Of a DNA stretch of 64,000 nt, positions 40,963-49,928 are shown piece after piece. The first letter of the stretch is position 1. Every line of letters starts with the position of its first letter. Below the pieces are notes generated by a model that worked only from the letters and a program-made list of their open reading frames with translations, had not been told where the DNA came from and made no database searches. The stretch is taken from assembly GCF_042956465.1 (NCBI RefSeq), contig NZ_JBIBGL010000023.1:1-64000 (forward strand), in the 5' to 3' direction. A program made the position numbers and the translations under genes. Source of the stretch: Embleya sp042956465 (GTDB taxonomy: Bacteria; Actinomycetota; Actinomycetes; Streptomycetales; Streptomycetaceae).

Positions 40963-42762
40963 GTGAACCCCAGGCGTGTCACCCCTGCCGTCGTCGCCGC
41001 GCTGTGTGCGCTGCTCGTCCTGACCGCCGCACCGGCCGCACCCGGCCGGCCGGCCGATCCCCCGGCCGGTCACACTGCCGACTCCGGACCCTTCGTCGAA
41101 CGCGACGACGACCTGTCGCATCCGTTCACCGAGCGGCGCAGGCAGCGGCGCGAGGCGGCGGTGCAGGCGATGACCGAGGACCCCGGACTCACCTCGCGCA
41201 CCGTGCCGGCGGGCGAGGCGGGCGCCGCGGAGACCCGTCCGCCCGCCGAGGCACGGGTATTCGTGATCCTGGTCGAGTTCGGTGATCGCCTCGACCCGCG
41301 AAACGGGCAGGCGTACGCCGCCCGGCCGGGTCCTCGGCACGGCAGGATCCCGGCGCCGGACCGGACCAAGGACACCACGACGACGTGGCGATCGAGCTAC
41401 GAACGCGACCACTATCGGGACCTGTTCTTCGGCCCGGGTACGGCCGCGCCGTCGCTGGCCTCGTACTACCGCCACCAGTCCTCGGGCCGCTACTCGCTCG
41501 ACGGCGAGGTCACCGACTGGGTCCGGGTGCCGTACAACGAGGCGCGCTACGGCAACGACCGGTGCGGCCGCAACGTGTGCGAGGACGTGTGGGACCTGGT
41601 CCGGGACGCGATGAAGGTCTGGTACGACGGCCGCCTGGCCAAGGGGGCGACCGCCGCGCAGATTCGCGAGCAGTTGGCCTCGTTCGATCGGTGGGACCGG
41701 GACGACTTCGACCGGGACGGCGACTTCGACGAGCCGGACGGCTACCTCGACAACGTGGAGATCGTGCACGCCGGCGTGGACAAGGCCCAGGGCGGCGGCG
41801 AACAGGGGCGCGGCGCGGTGTGGTCGCACCGGTGGTACGCGTACGCCGACCAGGTCGGCCGCACCGGACCGGCGACGAACCGGTCGGGCGGTACGCCGAT
41901 CGGGGACTCCGGGATCTGGGTCGGCGACTACACGATCCAGCCGGAGAACGGCGGATTGGGCGTGATCGCACACGAGTTCGGGCACAACCTGGGCCTGCCG
42001 GATCTGTACGACCGGGACGACTCGACGGACGGTCCGCCAGGATTCTGGTCGCTGATGGCGCTCGGCGGCTACCTCGGCGACGAGGACGGCGCGGGTTCGC
42101 TGCCGGGCGCCCTGTCCGCGTGGGACAAGCTGCAACTGGGCTGGCTGGACGTACGCGTCGTGGACCGCACCAAGAAGACCGTGGTCCACCTCGCCCCGAA
42201 CCAGTCGATCGGCGACCCGCAGGCCCTGCTGATCCCGCTGCCGCCGCGGCGCGGCAGCAGCGCGAAACGCTGGTATCTCGTGGAGAACCGGCAATACGTA
42301 GGCGCCGACACCGCGCTTGTGGCCGGCCCGTACCAACTCGCCTCGGGGAAAAGGGTGGCGGCCCACTTCCCGTACGGCGAGGGCGTGCTGATCTGGCTGT
42401 GGGACACCGCGTTCACCGACAACGACGTGACCCGGCACCCGGGCGAGGGCCTGATCCTGCCGGTCGACATCCACCCGGCCCCGCTCCTGGACCCGAAGGG
42501 CAAACCCCTGCCCACCCGCTTCCAGGCCGCCGACGCCGCACTGACCGCGACCGACGAACAAACCTCGGCGATCAACCTGGGCAGCCTGGGCAGCTTCCCC
42601 TCCCGCCCCGGCGTCCCCACCTTCACCGACAACACCCGGTACTGGTCCGCCACAGCCCCCACCACCGGAGTCAAGGTCCCCGACACCGGCACCAAAATCA
42701 CCGTGGAAGGCCCCACCCGCACCGGCACCGCAACAAGACTCACGGTAGGCCCAACCACCTGA
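40963..42762 (+). CDS. Secreted M6-family metalloprotease (immune inhibitor A-like)
   Basis: A 599-residue secreted zinc protease. The N-terminal signal peptide is AVVAALCALLVLTAAPAAP, and a propeptide with paired Arg follows (ERRRQRREA). The catalytic motif HEFGHNLGLPDLYD is near residue 337, with Ca-like acidic stretches (DRDGDFDEPDG) before it. C-terminal region is beta-rich. The GTG at 40963 (GGAG upstream) places the signal peptide at the N-terminus. Homologues degrade host or environmental proteins. It ends at the first 26-bp repeat array. Confidence 0.9.
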   Translation: MNPRRVTPAVVAALCALLVLTAAPAAPGRPADPPAGHTADSGPFVERDDDLSHPFTERRRQRREAAVQAMTEDPGLTSRTVPAGEAGAAETRPPAEARVFVILVEFGDRLDPRNGQAYAARPGPRHGRIPAPDRTKDTTTTWRSSYERDHYRDLFFGPGTAAPSLASYYRHQSSGRYSLDGEVTDWVRVPYNEARYGNDRCGRNVCEDVWDLVRDAMKVWYDGRLAKGATAAQIREQLASFDRWDRDDFDRDGDFDEPDGYLDNVEIVHAGVDKAQGGGEQGRGAVWSHRWYAYADQVGRTGPATNRSGGTPIGDSGIWVGDYTIQPENGGLGVIAHEFGHNLGLPDLYDRDDSTDGPPGFWSLMALGGYLGDEDGAGSLPGALSAWDKLQLGWLDVRVVDRTKKTVVHLAPNQSIGDPQALLIPLPPRRGSSAKRWYLVENRQYVGADTALVAGPYQLASGKRVAAHFPYGEGVLIWLWDTAFTDNDVTRHPGEGLILPVDIHPAPLLDPKGKPLPTRFQAADAALTATDEQTSAINLGSLGSFPSRPGVPTFTDNTRYWSATAPTTGVKVPDTGTKITVEGPTRTGTATRLTVGPTT

Positions 42763-42854
42763 CACCCAACTCCAAACACCGACCGACCACTTCCAGCCCG
42801 GCCGGCCCTTGAGGCCACCTGAGCCAACTCACCACCCACCGCCGGCAAAAACCC

Positions 42855-43262
42855 AGCCCGCCCGGCGCATGAGGGCACTCAGCCCGGCCGGCGCTTGAGG
42901 CCAAACAGCCCGGCCGGCGCTTGAGGCCAAATAGCCCGGCCAGCGTTTGAGGCCAAGCAGCCCGGCCAGCGCTTGAGGCCAAACAGCCCGGCCGGCGCTT
43001 GAGGCCAAATAGCCCGGCCAGCGTTTGAGGCCAAGCAGCCCGGCCAGCGCTTGAGGCCAAGCAGCCCGGCCGGCGCATGAGGGCACTCAGCCCGGCCGGC
43101 GCTTGAGGCCAAACAGCCCGGCCGGCGCTTGAGGCCAAACAGCCCGGCCGGCGCTTGAGGCCAAGCAGCCCGGCCGGCGCTTGAGGCCAAGCAGCCCGGC
43201 CGGCGTTTGAGGCCAAGCAGCCCGCCCGGCGCTTGAGGCCAAGCAGCCCAGCCCGCCCGGCC
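42855..43262. repeat. 26-bp tandem repeat array 1 (15 units)
   Basis: Fifteen complete 26-bp units (starts 42855, 42881, and so on every 26 bases to 43219) plus a partial end. The conserved core is CCGGCCGGCGYTTGAGGCC; units differ at a few positions (AAAC, AAAT, AAGC, CACTC tails; CGCAT variants). It fills the gap between the convergent M6 protease and pncA ends. No unique spacers are present, so it is not CRISPR. Confidence 0.95.
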
Positions 43263-43886
43263 TCAGGGCAATGCCGGCTCCCCCACCAATTCCGCCCCCG
43301 CCGACCGAAGCTCGGCGAGCGCAACGGTGGTCGTCCCCGCCGCCACCCCCGCAGTCAGCCCCAACAACACCCGCGTCGAAAACCCCTCCCGCACCGCATC
43401 GAGCGCGGTGGCCCGCACGCAGTGGTCCGTCGCGATCCCCACCACGTCCACCTGGGTGACCCCGCGCGAGCGCAACCAGTCCGCCAACGACGTCCCGTCC
43501 GAAGCCGCCCCCTCGAACCCGCTGTAGGCGGCTTCGTGCGCTCCCTTGGAGAAGACCTCCTCGACCCGCCCCGACTCGACCGCCGACGCGAACGCCGGGT
43601 GGAACCGCGCCCCCTCGCTGCCGGCCACGCAGTGCACCGGCCAGGTCCCCACGTAGTCCGGCGTCGCCGAGAAGTGCGCCCCGGGATCCACGTGGTAATC
43701 CCGTGTAGCCACGATGTGCGCGTACGCCGGTGTCTCCGCGTGCACCGGGTCCGGCGGCTGCTCGGCCGCGTTGGCCGCGACGTGGTGCCGGATCGCCTCG
43801 GCGACCGCCGCCCCGCCCGCGACCGCGAGGCTGCCTCCCTCGCAGAAGTCGTTCTGTACGTCGACCACGATCAATGCCCGGGTCAT
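43263..43886 (-). CDS. pncA: Nicotinamidase (isochorismatase family)
   Basis: Hydrolyses nicotinamide to nicotinate in NAD salvage. A 207-residue protein with the catalytic triad Asp9 (VVDVQNDF), Lys114 (VFSKGAHE) and Cys156 (IATDHCVRAT), plus the metal-binding region TRDYHVDPGAHF. Its neighbour pncB (54 bp upstream) uses the product, so the two form a salvage operon. Its stop lies next to the repeat array. Confidence 0.96.
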   Translation of the reverse strand: MTRALIVVDVQNDFCEGGSLAVAGGAAVAEAIRHHVAANAAEQPPDPVHAETPAYAHIVATRDYHVDPGAHFSATPDYVGTWPVHCVAGSEGARFHPAFASAVESGRVEEVFSKGAHEAAYSGFEGAASDGTSLADWLRSRGVTQVDVVGIATDHCVRATALDAVREGFSTRVLLGLTAGVAAGTTTVALAELRSAGAELVGEPALP

Positions 43887-43940
43887 CGCTTCGTGCCTCC
43901 TCGTGACCGGCCCGTCGAGTCCGACGGACCCGCTCCGCGT

Positions 43941-45245
43941 CTACTCGTAGATGGTCGGAAGTACCGGTTCCCCGCGGGAGAGCTGCGTAGCCGAAAGCGG
44001 CAGTTCCTCACGCGAACGCGCGTGCCGCGTGCGCGCCGCCGACAGCGGCTCGCGCCCCACGATCTCCCCGTCCACGACCAGCGGCACCAACAACTCCCGC
44101 TCGCCCGGCACGGGTTCCGCATCGGCCCGAAACGGGCGCAGCACCTCGGCCTCGGCCACCCCGTCCGCGTCGTAGCGCCGCACCGCGCTCTTGCGCCCGC
44201 CGTGGCTCGGCTTGCCCGGCGACTTCTTGGCCACCGGCACCAGCGGCGCGTCCGGCTCGTCGCTCATCGCCCGCGCGACCAGCTTGTACACCAGCGACGC
44301 GGTCGGCTGCCCCGAGCCGGTGACCAGCTGGGTGCCGACCCCGTACGCGTCCACGGGAGCAGCACGCAGCGAGGCGATCGCGTACTCGTCGAGGTCGCTG
44401 GTGACCACGATCCGGGTCTTGACCGCGCCGAGCTCGTCGAGCTGGGCCCGCACCCGGTGGGCGAGCAGGAGCAGGTCGCCCGAGTCGAGCCGGACCGCGC
44501 CGAGTTCGTGCCCGGCCACCTCCACCGCGGTACGCACCGCGGTCGCCACGTCGTAGGTGTCCACGAGCAGCGTGGTGTCCGCCCCGAGAGCGGCCACCTG
44601 CGCCGTGAACGCCTCGCGCTCGTCGTCGTGCAGCAGGGTGAACGCGTGCGCGCTGGTGCCCCGGGTCGGGAGGCCGTACCGCTGCCCGGCGCGCAGGTTC
44701 GAGGTGCTCGCGAAGCCGCAGATGTACGCGGCCCGCGCGGCGGCCACCGCGGCCTCCTCGTGGGTGCGGCGCGAGCCCATCTCGATGCACGGCCGCCCGG
44801 CGGCGGCCGACGTCATCCGGGACGCGGCGGCGGCGACCGCGGCGTCGTGGTTGAGGATCGACAGGATCAACGTCTCCAGTACCACCGCCTCGGCGAAGCT
44901 GCCCTCGACCACTATCAGCGGCGAACCCGGAAACCAGCACTCGCCCTCGGCGTAGCCCCAGATGTTGCCGGAGAAGCGGTAGCCGGCCAGCCAGTCCAGC
45001 GTCGCCGGACCGACCACGCCGGCCTCGTCGAGGAAGCGCAGCGTCTCGTCGTCGAAGCGGAAGTTCTCGATGGCATCGAGCAGCCGCCCGGTACCGGCGG
45101 TCACGCCGTAGCGGCGACCGTCCGGCAGCCGGCGGGCGAAGACCTCGAACACCGAACGACGGTGCGCCGCACCGCTGCGCAGTGCGGCTTCGAGCATCGT
45201 CAACTCGTAGTGGTCCGTCAGCAAGGCCGTGGTTGCGGTGTCCAT
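43941..45245 (-). CDS. pncB: Nicotinate phosphoribosyltransferase
   Basis: Converts nicotinate and PRPP to nicotinate mononucleotide, the entry step of NAD salvage. A 434-residue enzyme of normal length with LLTDHYELTMLEAALRSG at the N-terminus, FASTSNLRAGQRYGLPTRGTSAHAF split around the phosphate site, and RLDSGDLLLLAHRVR. ATG at 45245. A possible NrtR-type site overlaps its promoter. The 222 bases upstream to the SDR gene (45291-45512) are GGCCC-rich low complexity without a gene. Confidence 0.96.
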   Translation of the reverse strand: MDTATTALLTDHYELTMLEAALRSGAAHRRSVFEVFARRLPDGRRYGVTAGTGRLLDAIENFRFDDETLRFLDEAGVVGPATLDWLAGYRFSGNIWGYAEGECWFPGSPLIVVEGSFAEAVVLETLILSILNHDAAVAAAASRMTSAAAGRPCIEMGSRRTHEEAAVAAARAAYICGFASTSNLRAGQRYGLPTRGTSAHAFTLLHDDEREAFTAQVAALGADTTLLVDTYDVATAVRTAVEVAGHELGAVRLDSGDLLLLAHRVRAQLDELGAVKTRIVVTSDLDEYAIASLRAAPVDAYGVGTQLVTGSGQPTASLVYKLVARAMSDEPDAPLVPVAKKSPGKPSHGGRKSAVRRYDADGVAEAEVLRPFRADAEPVPGERELLVPLVVDGEIVGREPLSAARTRHARSREELPLSATQLSRGEPVLPTIYE

Positions 45246-45260
45246 GTCGTCAGCATAACA

Positions 45261-45290
45261 CGATTACTCGTCAGTTTGACGATTACTCGT
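45261..45290. promoter_or_regulatory. Repeat element at the pncB promoter, possible NrtR site
   Basis: Two direct copies of CGATTACTCGT (45261-45271 and 45280-45290) flank a palindrome CGTCA-GTT-TGACG (45269-45281), 16 bp before the pncB start. The GTCA...TGAC core resembles operators of NrtR-type regulators of NAD genes. No nrtR gene is adjacent, so this is a candidate only. Confidence 0.5.
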
Positions 45291-45512
45291 AAAGGTGGCG
45301 CGCATCACGGAACTTCACCCGACTATGCCCCGATTCACCCACCCCCGGCATCCGCCCCGACGCCCGGCCTGCCTCGGTGGACGCCCGCGGCGGACCTCCG
45401 CGGCCCCCGACGGACCTCGGCAGGGTCGCCGGACAACCCGGCCCGAGCCCCGGCCCGGGCCCAGGCCCGCCCCCGGCCCGAGCCCAGGCCCGCCCCTGGC
45501 CCGAGCCCTGAC

Positions 45513-46334
45513 CTAACCCAGCCGGTCCTCCTCCGGCGTCGGCGCCCACGTCGAGCCGTTGATGTGCGTGCCGCCGCCGACGAACAGTGTGTTGCCGGTG
45601 ACATAGCGCGAGTCGTCACTGGCCAGGAACAGCGCGGCTCCGCCGATGTCGGTCTCCGGGTCGCCCATCCGGCCCATCGGGTTGGCCGACTCGGCTGCCG
45701 CGGCGGCCTCCGGGTTCGCCTTGGCGTAGGCGGCGAACGCCTCGGTCTTCGCGCCGGGACAGATCACGTTGGCCCGGATCTGATGCGGTGCCCACTCGCG
45801 CGCGGCCGAGCGGGTCAGCGCCCGCAGCGCCTCCTTGCCGACGTTGTACTCGGCGGTGAACCGGTGCGCGTTGACGCCGTTCAGGCTGGCGATGTTGATC
45901 ACGCTGCCGCCGCCCGCGTCCCGCATCGGCTCGAAGGCCGCGCGCATCGTCCACCAGCCGGCCCACAGGGCCATGTCCAGACCGTGCTGGAACATCTCGT
46001 CGGTCTTGTTCTCCAGGCGATTGATCCGGCCGCCGCCCCACGCGTTGTTCACCAGTGTGTCCAGCCGGCCCCACCGGCCCAGCGCGGCCTCGACCAGGCC
46101 GACCGCCTCCGCCTTGACCGTGACGTCGGCGACGACCGCGAGCGTGTCGACACCGAACGCGTCGGAGATCTCGGCGGCGACCCGATCCGCCGACTCGGCC
46201 CTGATGTCGTTGACCAGGATCCGACAACCCTCGGCCGCGAACCGCCGGGCGATGCCCCGTCCGATGCCCGCCCCGGAGCCGGTGATCACCGCGACGTGGT
46301 CCTGAAGACGTCCTGCCGGTCCTGGTCCTGCCAT
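45513..46334 (-). CDS. SDR family oxidoreductase
   Basis: A 273-residue classical short-chain dehydrogenase/reductase. Cofactor motif is TGSGAGIG, NNAWG replaces the usual NNAG, the catalytic Ser is in INIASLNG, and Tyr/Lys are in AEYNVGKEAL. C-terminal FVGGGTHINGS is normal. The ATG at 46334 has GGGAGG 7 bases upstream. Substrate not predictable; likely NAD-dependent because an Asp (VNDIRAES) ends the second strand. Confidence 0.92.
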   Translation of the reverse strand: MAGPGPAGRLQDHVAVITGSGAGIGRGIARRFAAEGCRILVNDIRAESADRVAAEISDAFGVDTLAVVADVTVKAEAVGLVEAALGRWGRLDTLVNNAWGGGRINRLENKTDEMFQHGLDMALWAGWWTMRAAFEPMRDAGGGSVINIASLNGVNAHRFTAEYNVGKEALRALTRSAAREWAPHQIRANVICPGAKTEAFAAYAKANPEAAAAAESANPMGRMGDPETDIGGAALFLASDDSRYVTGNTLFVGGGTHINGSTWAPTPEEDRLG

Positions 46335-46419
46335 GGCGTTGCCTCCCACGTTGATCGTTTGCGTCCGTGGGTATCCGCAACAGCCTTACAAAACAAGGGG
46401 TTCCCGCCGAAACCGCAGG

Positions 46420-46782
46420 TCAGCTGGGCCGCCACTGGTGATCGCAGTCCCGACACTTGCGGTCCCCATACGGCATCGAGGACACCTTGCCCGAACCGCA
46501 CTCCGGACACGTGGGACCGTCGGCGGCGGTCGGCGGTCGCCAGCGCGCGGCACACGAACCGCAGACGTAGTCGCCGACGATGTCGGTGCTCACCTTGGTC
46601 GAGCCGCACTTGCCGCACTGCACCTCGACGTGCCGCCGCTTGCGCGGCGCGGCCCGCCCGATCGCGGCCTGGCGTTCGCGCTGCGCGGAGAAACCCCAAT
46701 AGGAGCGCAGCCGATCGGCCATGTCCGGCCGCAGATCGGCACTCCGGCCGTACGACGCCTCACTGCTGGGCTGGTCGCTCAT
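46420..46782 (-). CDS. Double zinc-ribbon protein
   Basis: A 120-residue protein. A helical N-terminal half (DMADRLRSYWGFSAQRERQ) is followed by two zinc ribbons built from four Cys pairs: CGKC and CGSC, then CPEC and CRDC. This arrangement suggests nucleic-acid binding or a protein-interaction adaptor; no family assigned. ATG at 46782 is 3 codons after another possible ATG. It is on the same strand as the SDR gene, 85 bp upstream of it. Confidence 0.8.
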   Translation of the reverse strand: MSDQPSSEASYGRSADLRPDMADRLRSYWGFSAQRERQAAIGRAAPRKRRHVEVQCGKCGSTKVSTDIVGDYVCGSCAARWRPPTAADGPTCPECGSGKVSSMPYGDRKCRDCDHQWRPS

Positions 46783-47001
46783 GACCGTCACCGTAGGCCA
46801 TGCCGACAGCCGGGCGGCGCCGGTTCGCGGCGCAATATTCGCCTCGCCTCCGGCGGACCTTCGGTTATCGTCGAGACATGTGGATCAACGGGCAGCGAGC
46901 TACCGGCGTCGGGCCGGCGAACCGAGCGCGATAGACCGCTCGGCCCGGCTCGGCGTGTGTGTACTCCCACCGCCCGTTGCTCTCGCAAAGGCCGATTCGC
47001 C

Positions 47002-48300
47002 ATGCTCTCGCCACAGATCCGTTCCACGTTCCTCGACTTCTTCACCGCGCGCGGACACCGCCTCGTGCCGTCCGGGTCGCTGCTGCCACCCGATCCGAGC
47101 CTGCTCGTGTCCAACGCGGGGATGAACCAGTTCAAGCCCTGGTTCCTGGGCGACGTCGAGCCCGACTTCCCACGCGCGACCTCGGTACAAAAGTGCGTGC
47201 GCACCGTGGACATCGACAACATCGGACGCACCCGCCGGCACTCGACCTTCTTCGAGATGCTCGGCAACTTCTCCTTCGGCGACTACTTCAAGGCGGAGGC
47301 GATCGGGTTCGCGTACGAATTGCTCACCGGGCACTTCGACCTCTCCCCCGACCGGTTGTGGATCACCGTCTACGAGGACGACGACGAGTCGGCGCGCATC
47401 TGGCGCTCGGTCGGCGTGCCCTCGGAGCGGATCCAACACCTCGGCGCGGCGGACAACTTCTGGTCCATGGGCGTGCCGGGGCCGTGCGGCCCGTGCTCGG
47501 ACGTCACCTACGACCGGGGCCCGGCGTACGGACGCGACGGCGGACCCTCGGTCGACTCCGAGCGCTTCGTCGAGTTGTGGAGCCTGGTCTTCATGCGCAG
47601 CGTGCGCGGCGAGACCGAGCCCGGCGGCGGCTTCCCGGTACTCGGCGACCTGCCGCGCACCGGCATCGACACGGGCCTGGGCCTGGACCGGCTCGCGACC
47701 GTGCTCCAGGACGTGGACAGCGTCGTATCGACCGACCTGCTGCGGCCCACGCTGGCGACGGTCGAGGAAATGGCGGGTCGGGACTACTCCCCCGTCGACC
47801 GCGAGAACCCCGATCGGGTGTCCTTCGAGGTCCTCACCGACCACGCGCGGGCGATCGCGTTCCTGCTCGCGGACGGCATCCGACCGGGCAAGGAGGGCAC
47901 CGAGTACGTGCTGCGCCGCCTGATCCGAAGGGCGATCCGACACGGCCGCCGGCTGGGCATCGAGGGCCCGATCCTGCCGCCGGTCACCGCGAGCGTGGTC
48001 GCGAACCTGGGCACCGCATGGCCGGAACTCACCCGCGGCGCGTCCCTGATCGAGGACCTGACCACCCGCGAGGAGGAATCCTTCGACCGCACCCTCCGCC
48101 GAGGCACCCGCCTCCTCGACAAGGCAATCCGCCGCCGCCTGGAAGGCGGCCACCCCGACCTGCCCGCAGAAACAGTCTTCACCCTCTACGACTCACACGG
48201 CTTCCCCCCGGACCTCACCCTCGAAGCAGCACAAGAAGCGGGCCTGACGGTAGACACCCCCCACCTACACTCCCTCCTCCCCCCAACCCCCCACCCCTGA
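47002..48300 (+). CDS. Alanyl-tRNA synthetase-related protein, catalytic half only
   Basis: A 432-residue protein matching the N-terminal aminoacylation and tRNA-recognition part of AlaRS (full enzyme about 880-900). Conserved blocks are present: RATSVQKCVRT, HSTFFEMLGNFSFGDYF, GVPGPCGPCSD and GIDTGLGLDRLA. It ends in a Pro-rich tail right after the recognition domain, at repeat array 2. The editing domain and the C-Ala domain are absent. Some substitutions from housekeeping AlaRS occur (ESN..MNQF, SDV for SEI). It may be a specialised aminoacyl-adenylate or aminoacyl-tRNA donor, a resistance paralogue, or a decaying fragment. ATG at 47002. Confidence 0.85.
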   Translation: MLSPQIRSTFLDFFTARGHRLVPSGSLLPPDPSLLVSNAGMNQFKPWFLGDVEPDFPRATSVQKCVRTVDIDNIGRTRRHSTFFEMLGNFSFGDYFKAEAIGFAYELLTGHFDLSPDRLWITVYEDDDESARIWRSVGVPSERIQHLGAADNFWSMGVPGPCGPCSDVTYDRGPAYGRDGGPSVDSERFVELWSLVFMRSVRGETEPGGGFPVLGDLPRTGIDTGLGLDRLATVLQDVDSVVSTDLLRPTLATVEEMAGRDYSPVDRENPDRVSFEVLTDHARAIAFLLADGIRPGKEGTEYVLRRLIRRAIRHGRRLGIEGPILPPVTASVVANLGTAWPELTRGASLIEDLTTREEESFDRTLRRGTRLLDKAIRRRLEGGHPDLPAETVFTLYDSHGFPPDLTLEAAQEAGLTVDTPHLHSLLPPTPHP

Positions 48301-48347
48301 CCCCAGCCCACCCCAACCCCAACCCCAAGCGCCGGCCGGACCCTCCC

Positions 48348-48711
48348 AGCCCGGCCGGCGCTTGAGGCCACTCAGCCCCGCCGGCGCTTGAGGCCAAGTA
48401 GCCCGGCCGGCGTTTGAGGCCAAGTAGCCCGGCCGGCGTTTGAGGCCAAGTAGCCCGGCCGGCGTTTGAGGCCACTCAGCCCCGCCGGCGCTTGAGGCCA
48501 AGTAGCCCGGCCGGCGTTTGAGGCCACTCAGCCCCGCCGGCGCTTGAGGCGAACCAGCCCGGCCGGCGCTTGAGGCCAAACAGCCCCGCCGGCGCTTGAG
48601 GCGAACCAGCCCGGCCGGCGCTTGAGGCCATCAGCCCCGCCGGCGCTTGAGGCGAACCCAGCCCGGCCGGCGCATGAGGCCAAACAGCCCCGCCGGCCCA
48701 TGAGGCGAACC
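48348..48711. repeat. 26-bp tandem repeat array 2 (about 14 units)
   Basis: The same repeat family as at 42855 in the same orientation: units start at 48348, 48374, 48400 and on at 26-base steps to 48608, then 25, 27 and 26. Tails alternate between CACTC, AAGT, AAAC and GAACC. It lies between the convergent AlaRS-like and MmyB-like gene ends; degenerate copies run to about 48750. Confidence 0.93.
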
Positions 48712-48767
48712 CAACCCCGCCCAACGTGCGCATGAGGCCAACCCCGCCGCCGCCAACCCACCAACCA

Positions 48768-49628
48768 CTAGGCCGACATCGTTTGCACTCCGACAACCCG
48801 CAACAGCGCCAACCGCCCCGCCGCCGAACTCCCGGCAGGAGCCGTGTAGACGACCACCCGCAACCCCGCCTCCCCGGCAACAAGCACCTGACGCCGCACG
48901 GTGATCTCCCCGATCTCCGCATGCCGAACCGTCAGCCCCACCTCGCGCGATCCACCCACAGCGCCCCGCCCACCCACATCCCGTCCCCCACCCACCTCGC
49001 CCCAGAGCGCAGCGAACTCCGCCGACCCCGCCCGCAGCCGCGCCACCAACGCCGCAGGCCGAGGATCGTCCGGCCGCCCCACGAGCGCCGCCCGCAGATC
49101 GGCCACGTACGTCCGGGACATCCCGTCCGCGTCCTCCGCGCGATAGCGCAACCGCGAGGCCGGCTCGGTAAACCACCGCACCACGACGTTGCGCCCGACG
49201 TTCGGCCCGAGCAGCGCCGCCGCCATCGCGTTCTGCGCGAGCACGTCGCCCGAGTCCGACATCACCTGAGCCGGCACGTCGTGCAGACGATCCAGGATCA
49301 GCAATATCGCCGGTGACACGTGCTGGTCCACACCGGAGGACCACTCGGGCGGAACGTATCCGGCCAGGTGGAAGAGCCGATCACGACCGTCCTCCTCCAA
49401 CCGCAACGCACGCGCCAGTGCGGCAAGAAGGTGCCGCGACGGGTGCGGCCCCCGGTTCTGTTCCAGCCGCGCGTAGTAGTCGACCGACATCCCGGCCAGC
49501 CGGGCGACCTCCTCACGGCGCAGCCCAGCGGTACGCCGCCGAGCCCCATCGGGCAGCCCCACGTCCGCCGGGCACAGCCGTTCCCGGCAGCCCCGGAGAA
49601 AGCCGGCCAGTTCCTGTCGATCGTTCAT
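48768..49628 (-). CDS. MmyB-like XRE-family transcriptional regulator
   Basis: A 286-residue regulator. The N-terminal XRE helix-turn-helix contains TAGLRREEVARLAGMSVDYYARLEQNRG (split: TAGLRREEVARLAG and YYARLEQNRG), the Streptomyces hallmark. The C-terminal MmyB-type ligand domain (about 100-286) contains NAMAAALLG and RTYVADLRAAL. The ATG at 49628 is 30 bp after a perfect palindrome, so autoregulation is likely. These regulators often sit beside SDR or oxidoreductase genes; here the divergent neighbour is distant. Confidence 0.92.
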   Translation of the reverse strand: MNDRQELAGFLRGCRERLCPADVGLPDGARRRTAGLRREEVARLAGMSVDYYARLEQNRGPHPSRHLLAALARALRLEEDGRDRLFHLAGYVPPEWSSGVDQHVSPAILLILDRLHDVPAQVMSDSGDVLAQNAMAAALLGPNVGRNVVVRWFTEPASRLRYRAEDADGMSRTYVADLRAALVGRPDDPRPAALVARLRAGSAEFAALWGEVGGGRDVGGRGAVGGSREVGLTVRHAEIGEITVRRQVLVAGEAGLRVVVYTAPAGSSAAGRLALLRVVGVQTMSA

Positions 49629-49657
49629 GCCCTCAGGATCCGACGTGCCGAGTCCGG

Positions 49658-49684
49658 TATCCAGGGACCATCCGTCCCTGGATA
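49658..49684. promoter_or_regulatory. Perfect palindrome before the MmyB-like gene
   Basis: Arms TATCCAGGGAC and GTCCCTGGATA (11 bp each, perfect) with a 5-base centre, ending 29 bp upstream of the start. Probable operator of the regulator itself. Confidence 0.65.
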
Positions 49685-49811
49685 TCCAGTGCCCGGTTGG
49701 GCATCTCCCGGATGATCCGGCCGGCCGGCCCACCGACGCAGCCAATCACGCCGGGCAACCCGTACACGCGCGCCCGCCACACCCGCGCCACCGCGCAGGC
49801 GACCGAAAGAA

Positions 49812-49928
49812 TCAGGCGGCGCGGCGGATCGCGGTGACGAGTCGGGCGGTGGCCTGCGCGCGTGCCTGTCGACGGCGGCGCAGCGCGATTGCCGCGACCC
49901 GTACCTCTCGACTGTCCCGCTTCTCCAC
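49812..49928 (-). CDS. Small basic protein (38 residues)
   Basis: A 38-residue ORF starting at GTG 49928 with GGAGG 8 bases upstream. It is Arg/Ala-rich and helical (VAAIALRRRRQARAQATARL). A longer 61-68-residue version is open upstream but lacks a ribosome site. Function unknown. Confidence 0.5.
   Translation of the reverse strand: MEKRDSREVRVAAIALRRRRQARAQATARLVTAIRRAA

Noticed and set aside
42855..43262. Possible CRISPR array
   Set aside because: Units are contiguous 26-bp tandem copies with no unique spacers, and no cas genes are present.
42763..43324. Repetitive protein with 26-residue repeats (SSAGRAAWPQAPAGL type)
   Set aside because: Translation of the 26-bp repeat, which shifts frame every unit and returns after 78 bp, produces this pattern in several frames; there is no ribosome site.
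45295..45516. Pro/Arg-rich 73-codon frame between pncB and the SDR gene
   Set aside because: It covers GGCCC low-complexity DNA and has no ribosome site or family features.
46800..47001. T-box riboswitch before the AlaRS-like gene
   Set aside because: I could not find a convincing T-box core or antiterminator in this 200-bp stretch.
47002..48300. Housekeeping alaS
   Set aside because: The protein lacks the editing and C-Ala domains and has substitutions in conserved blocks; it is better described as a paralogue.
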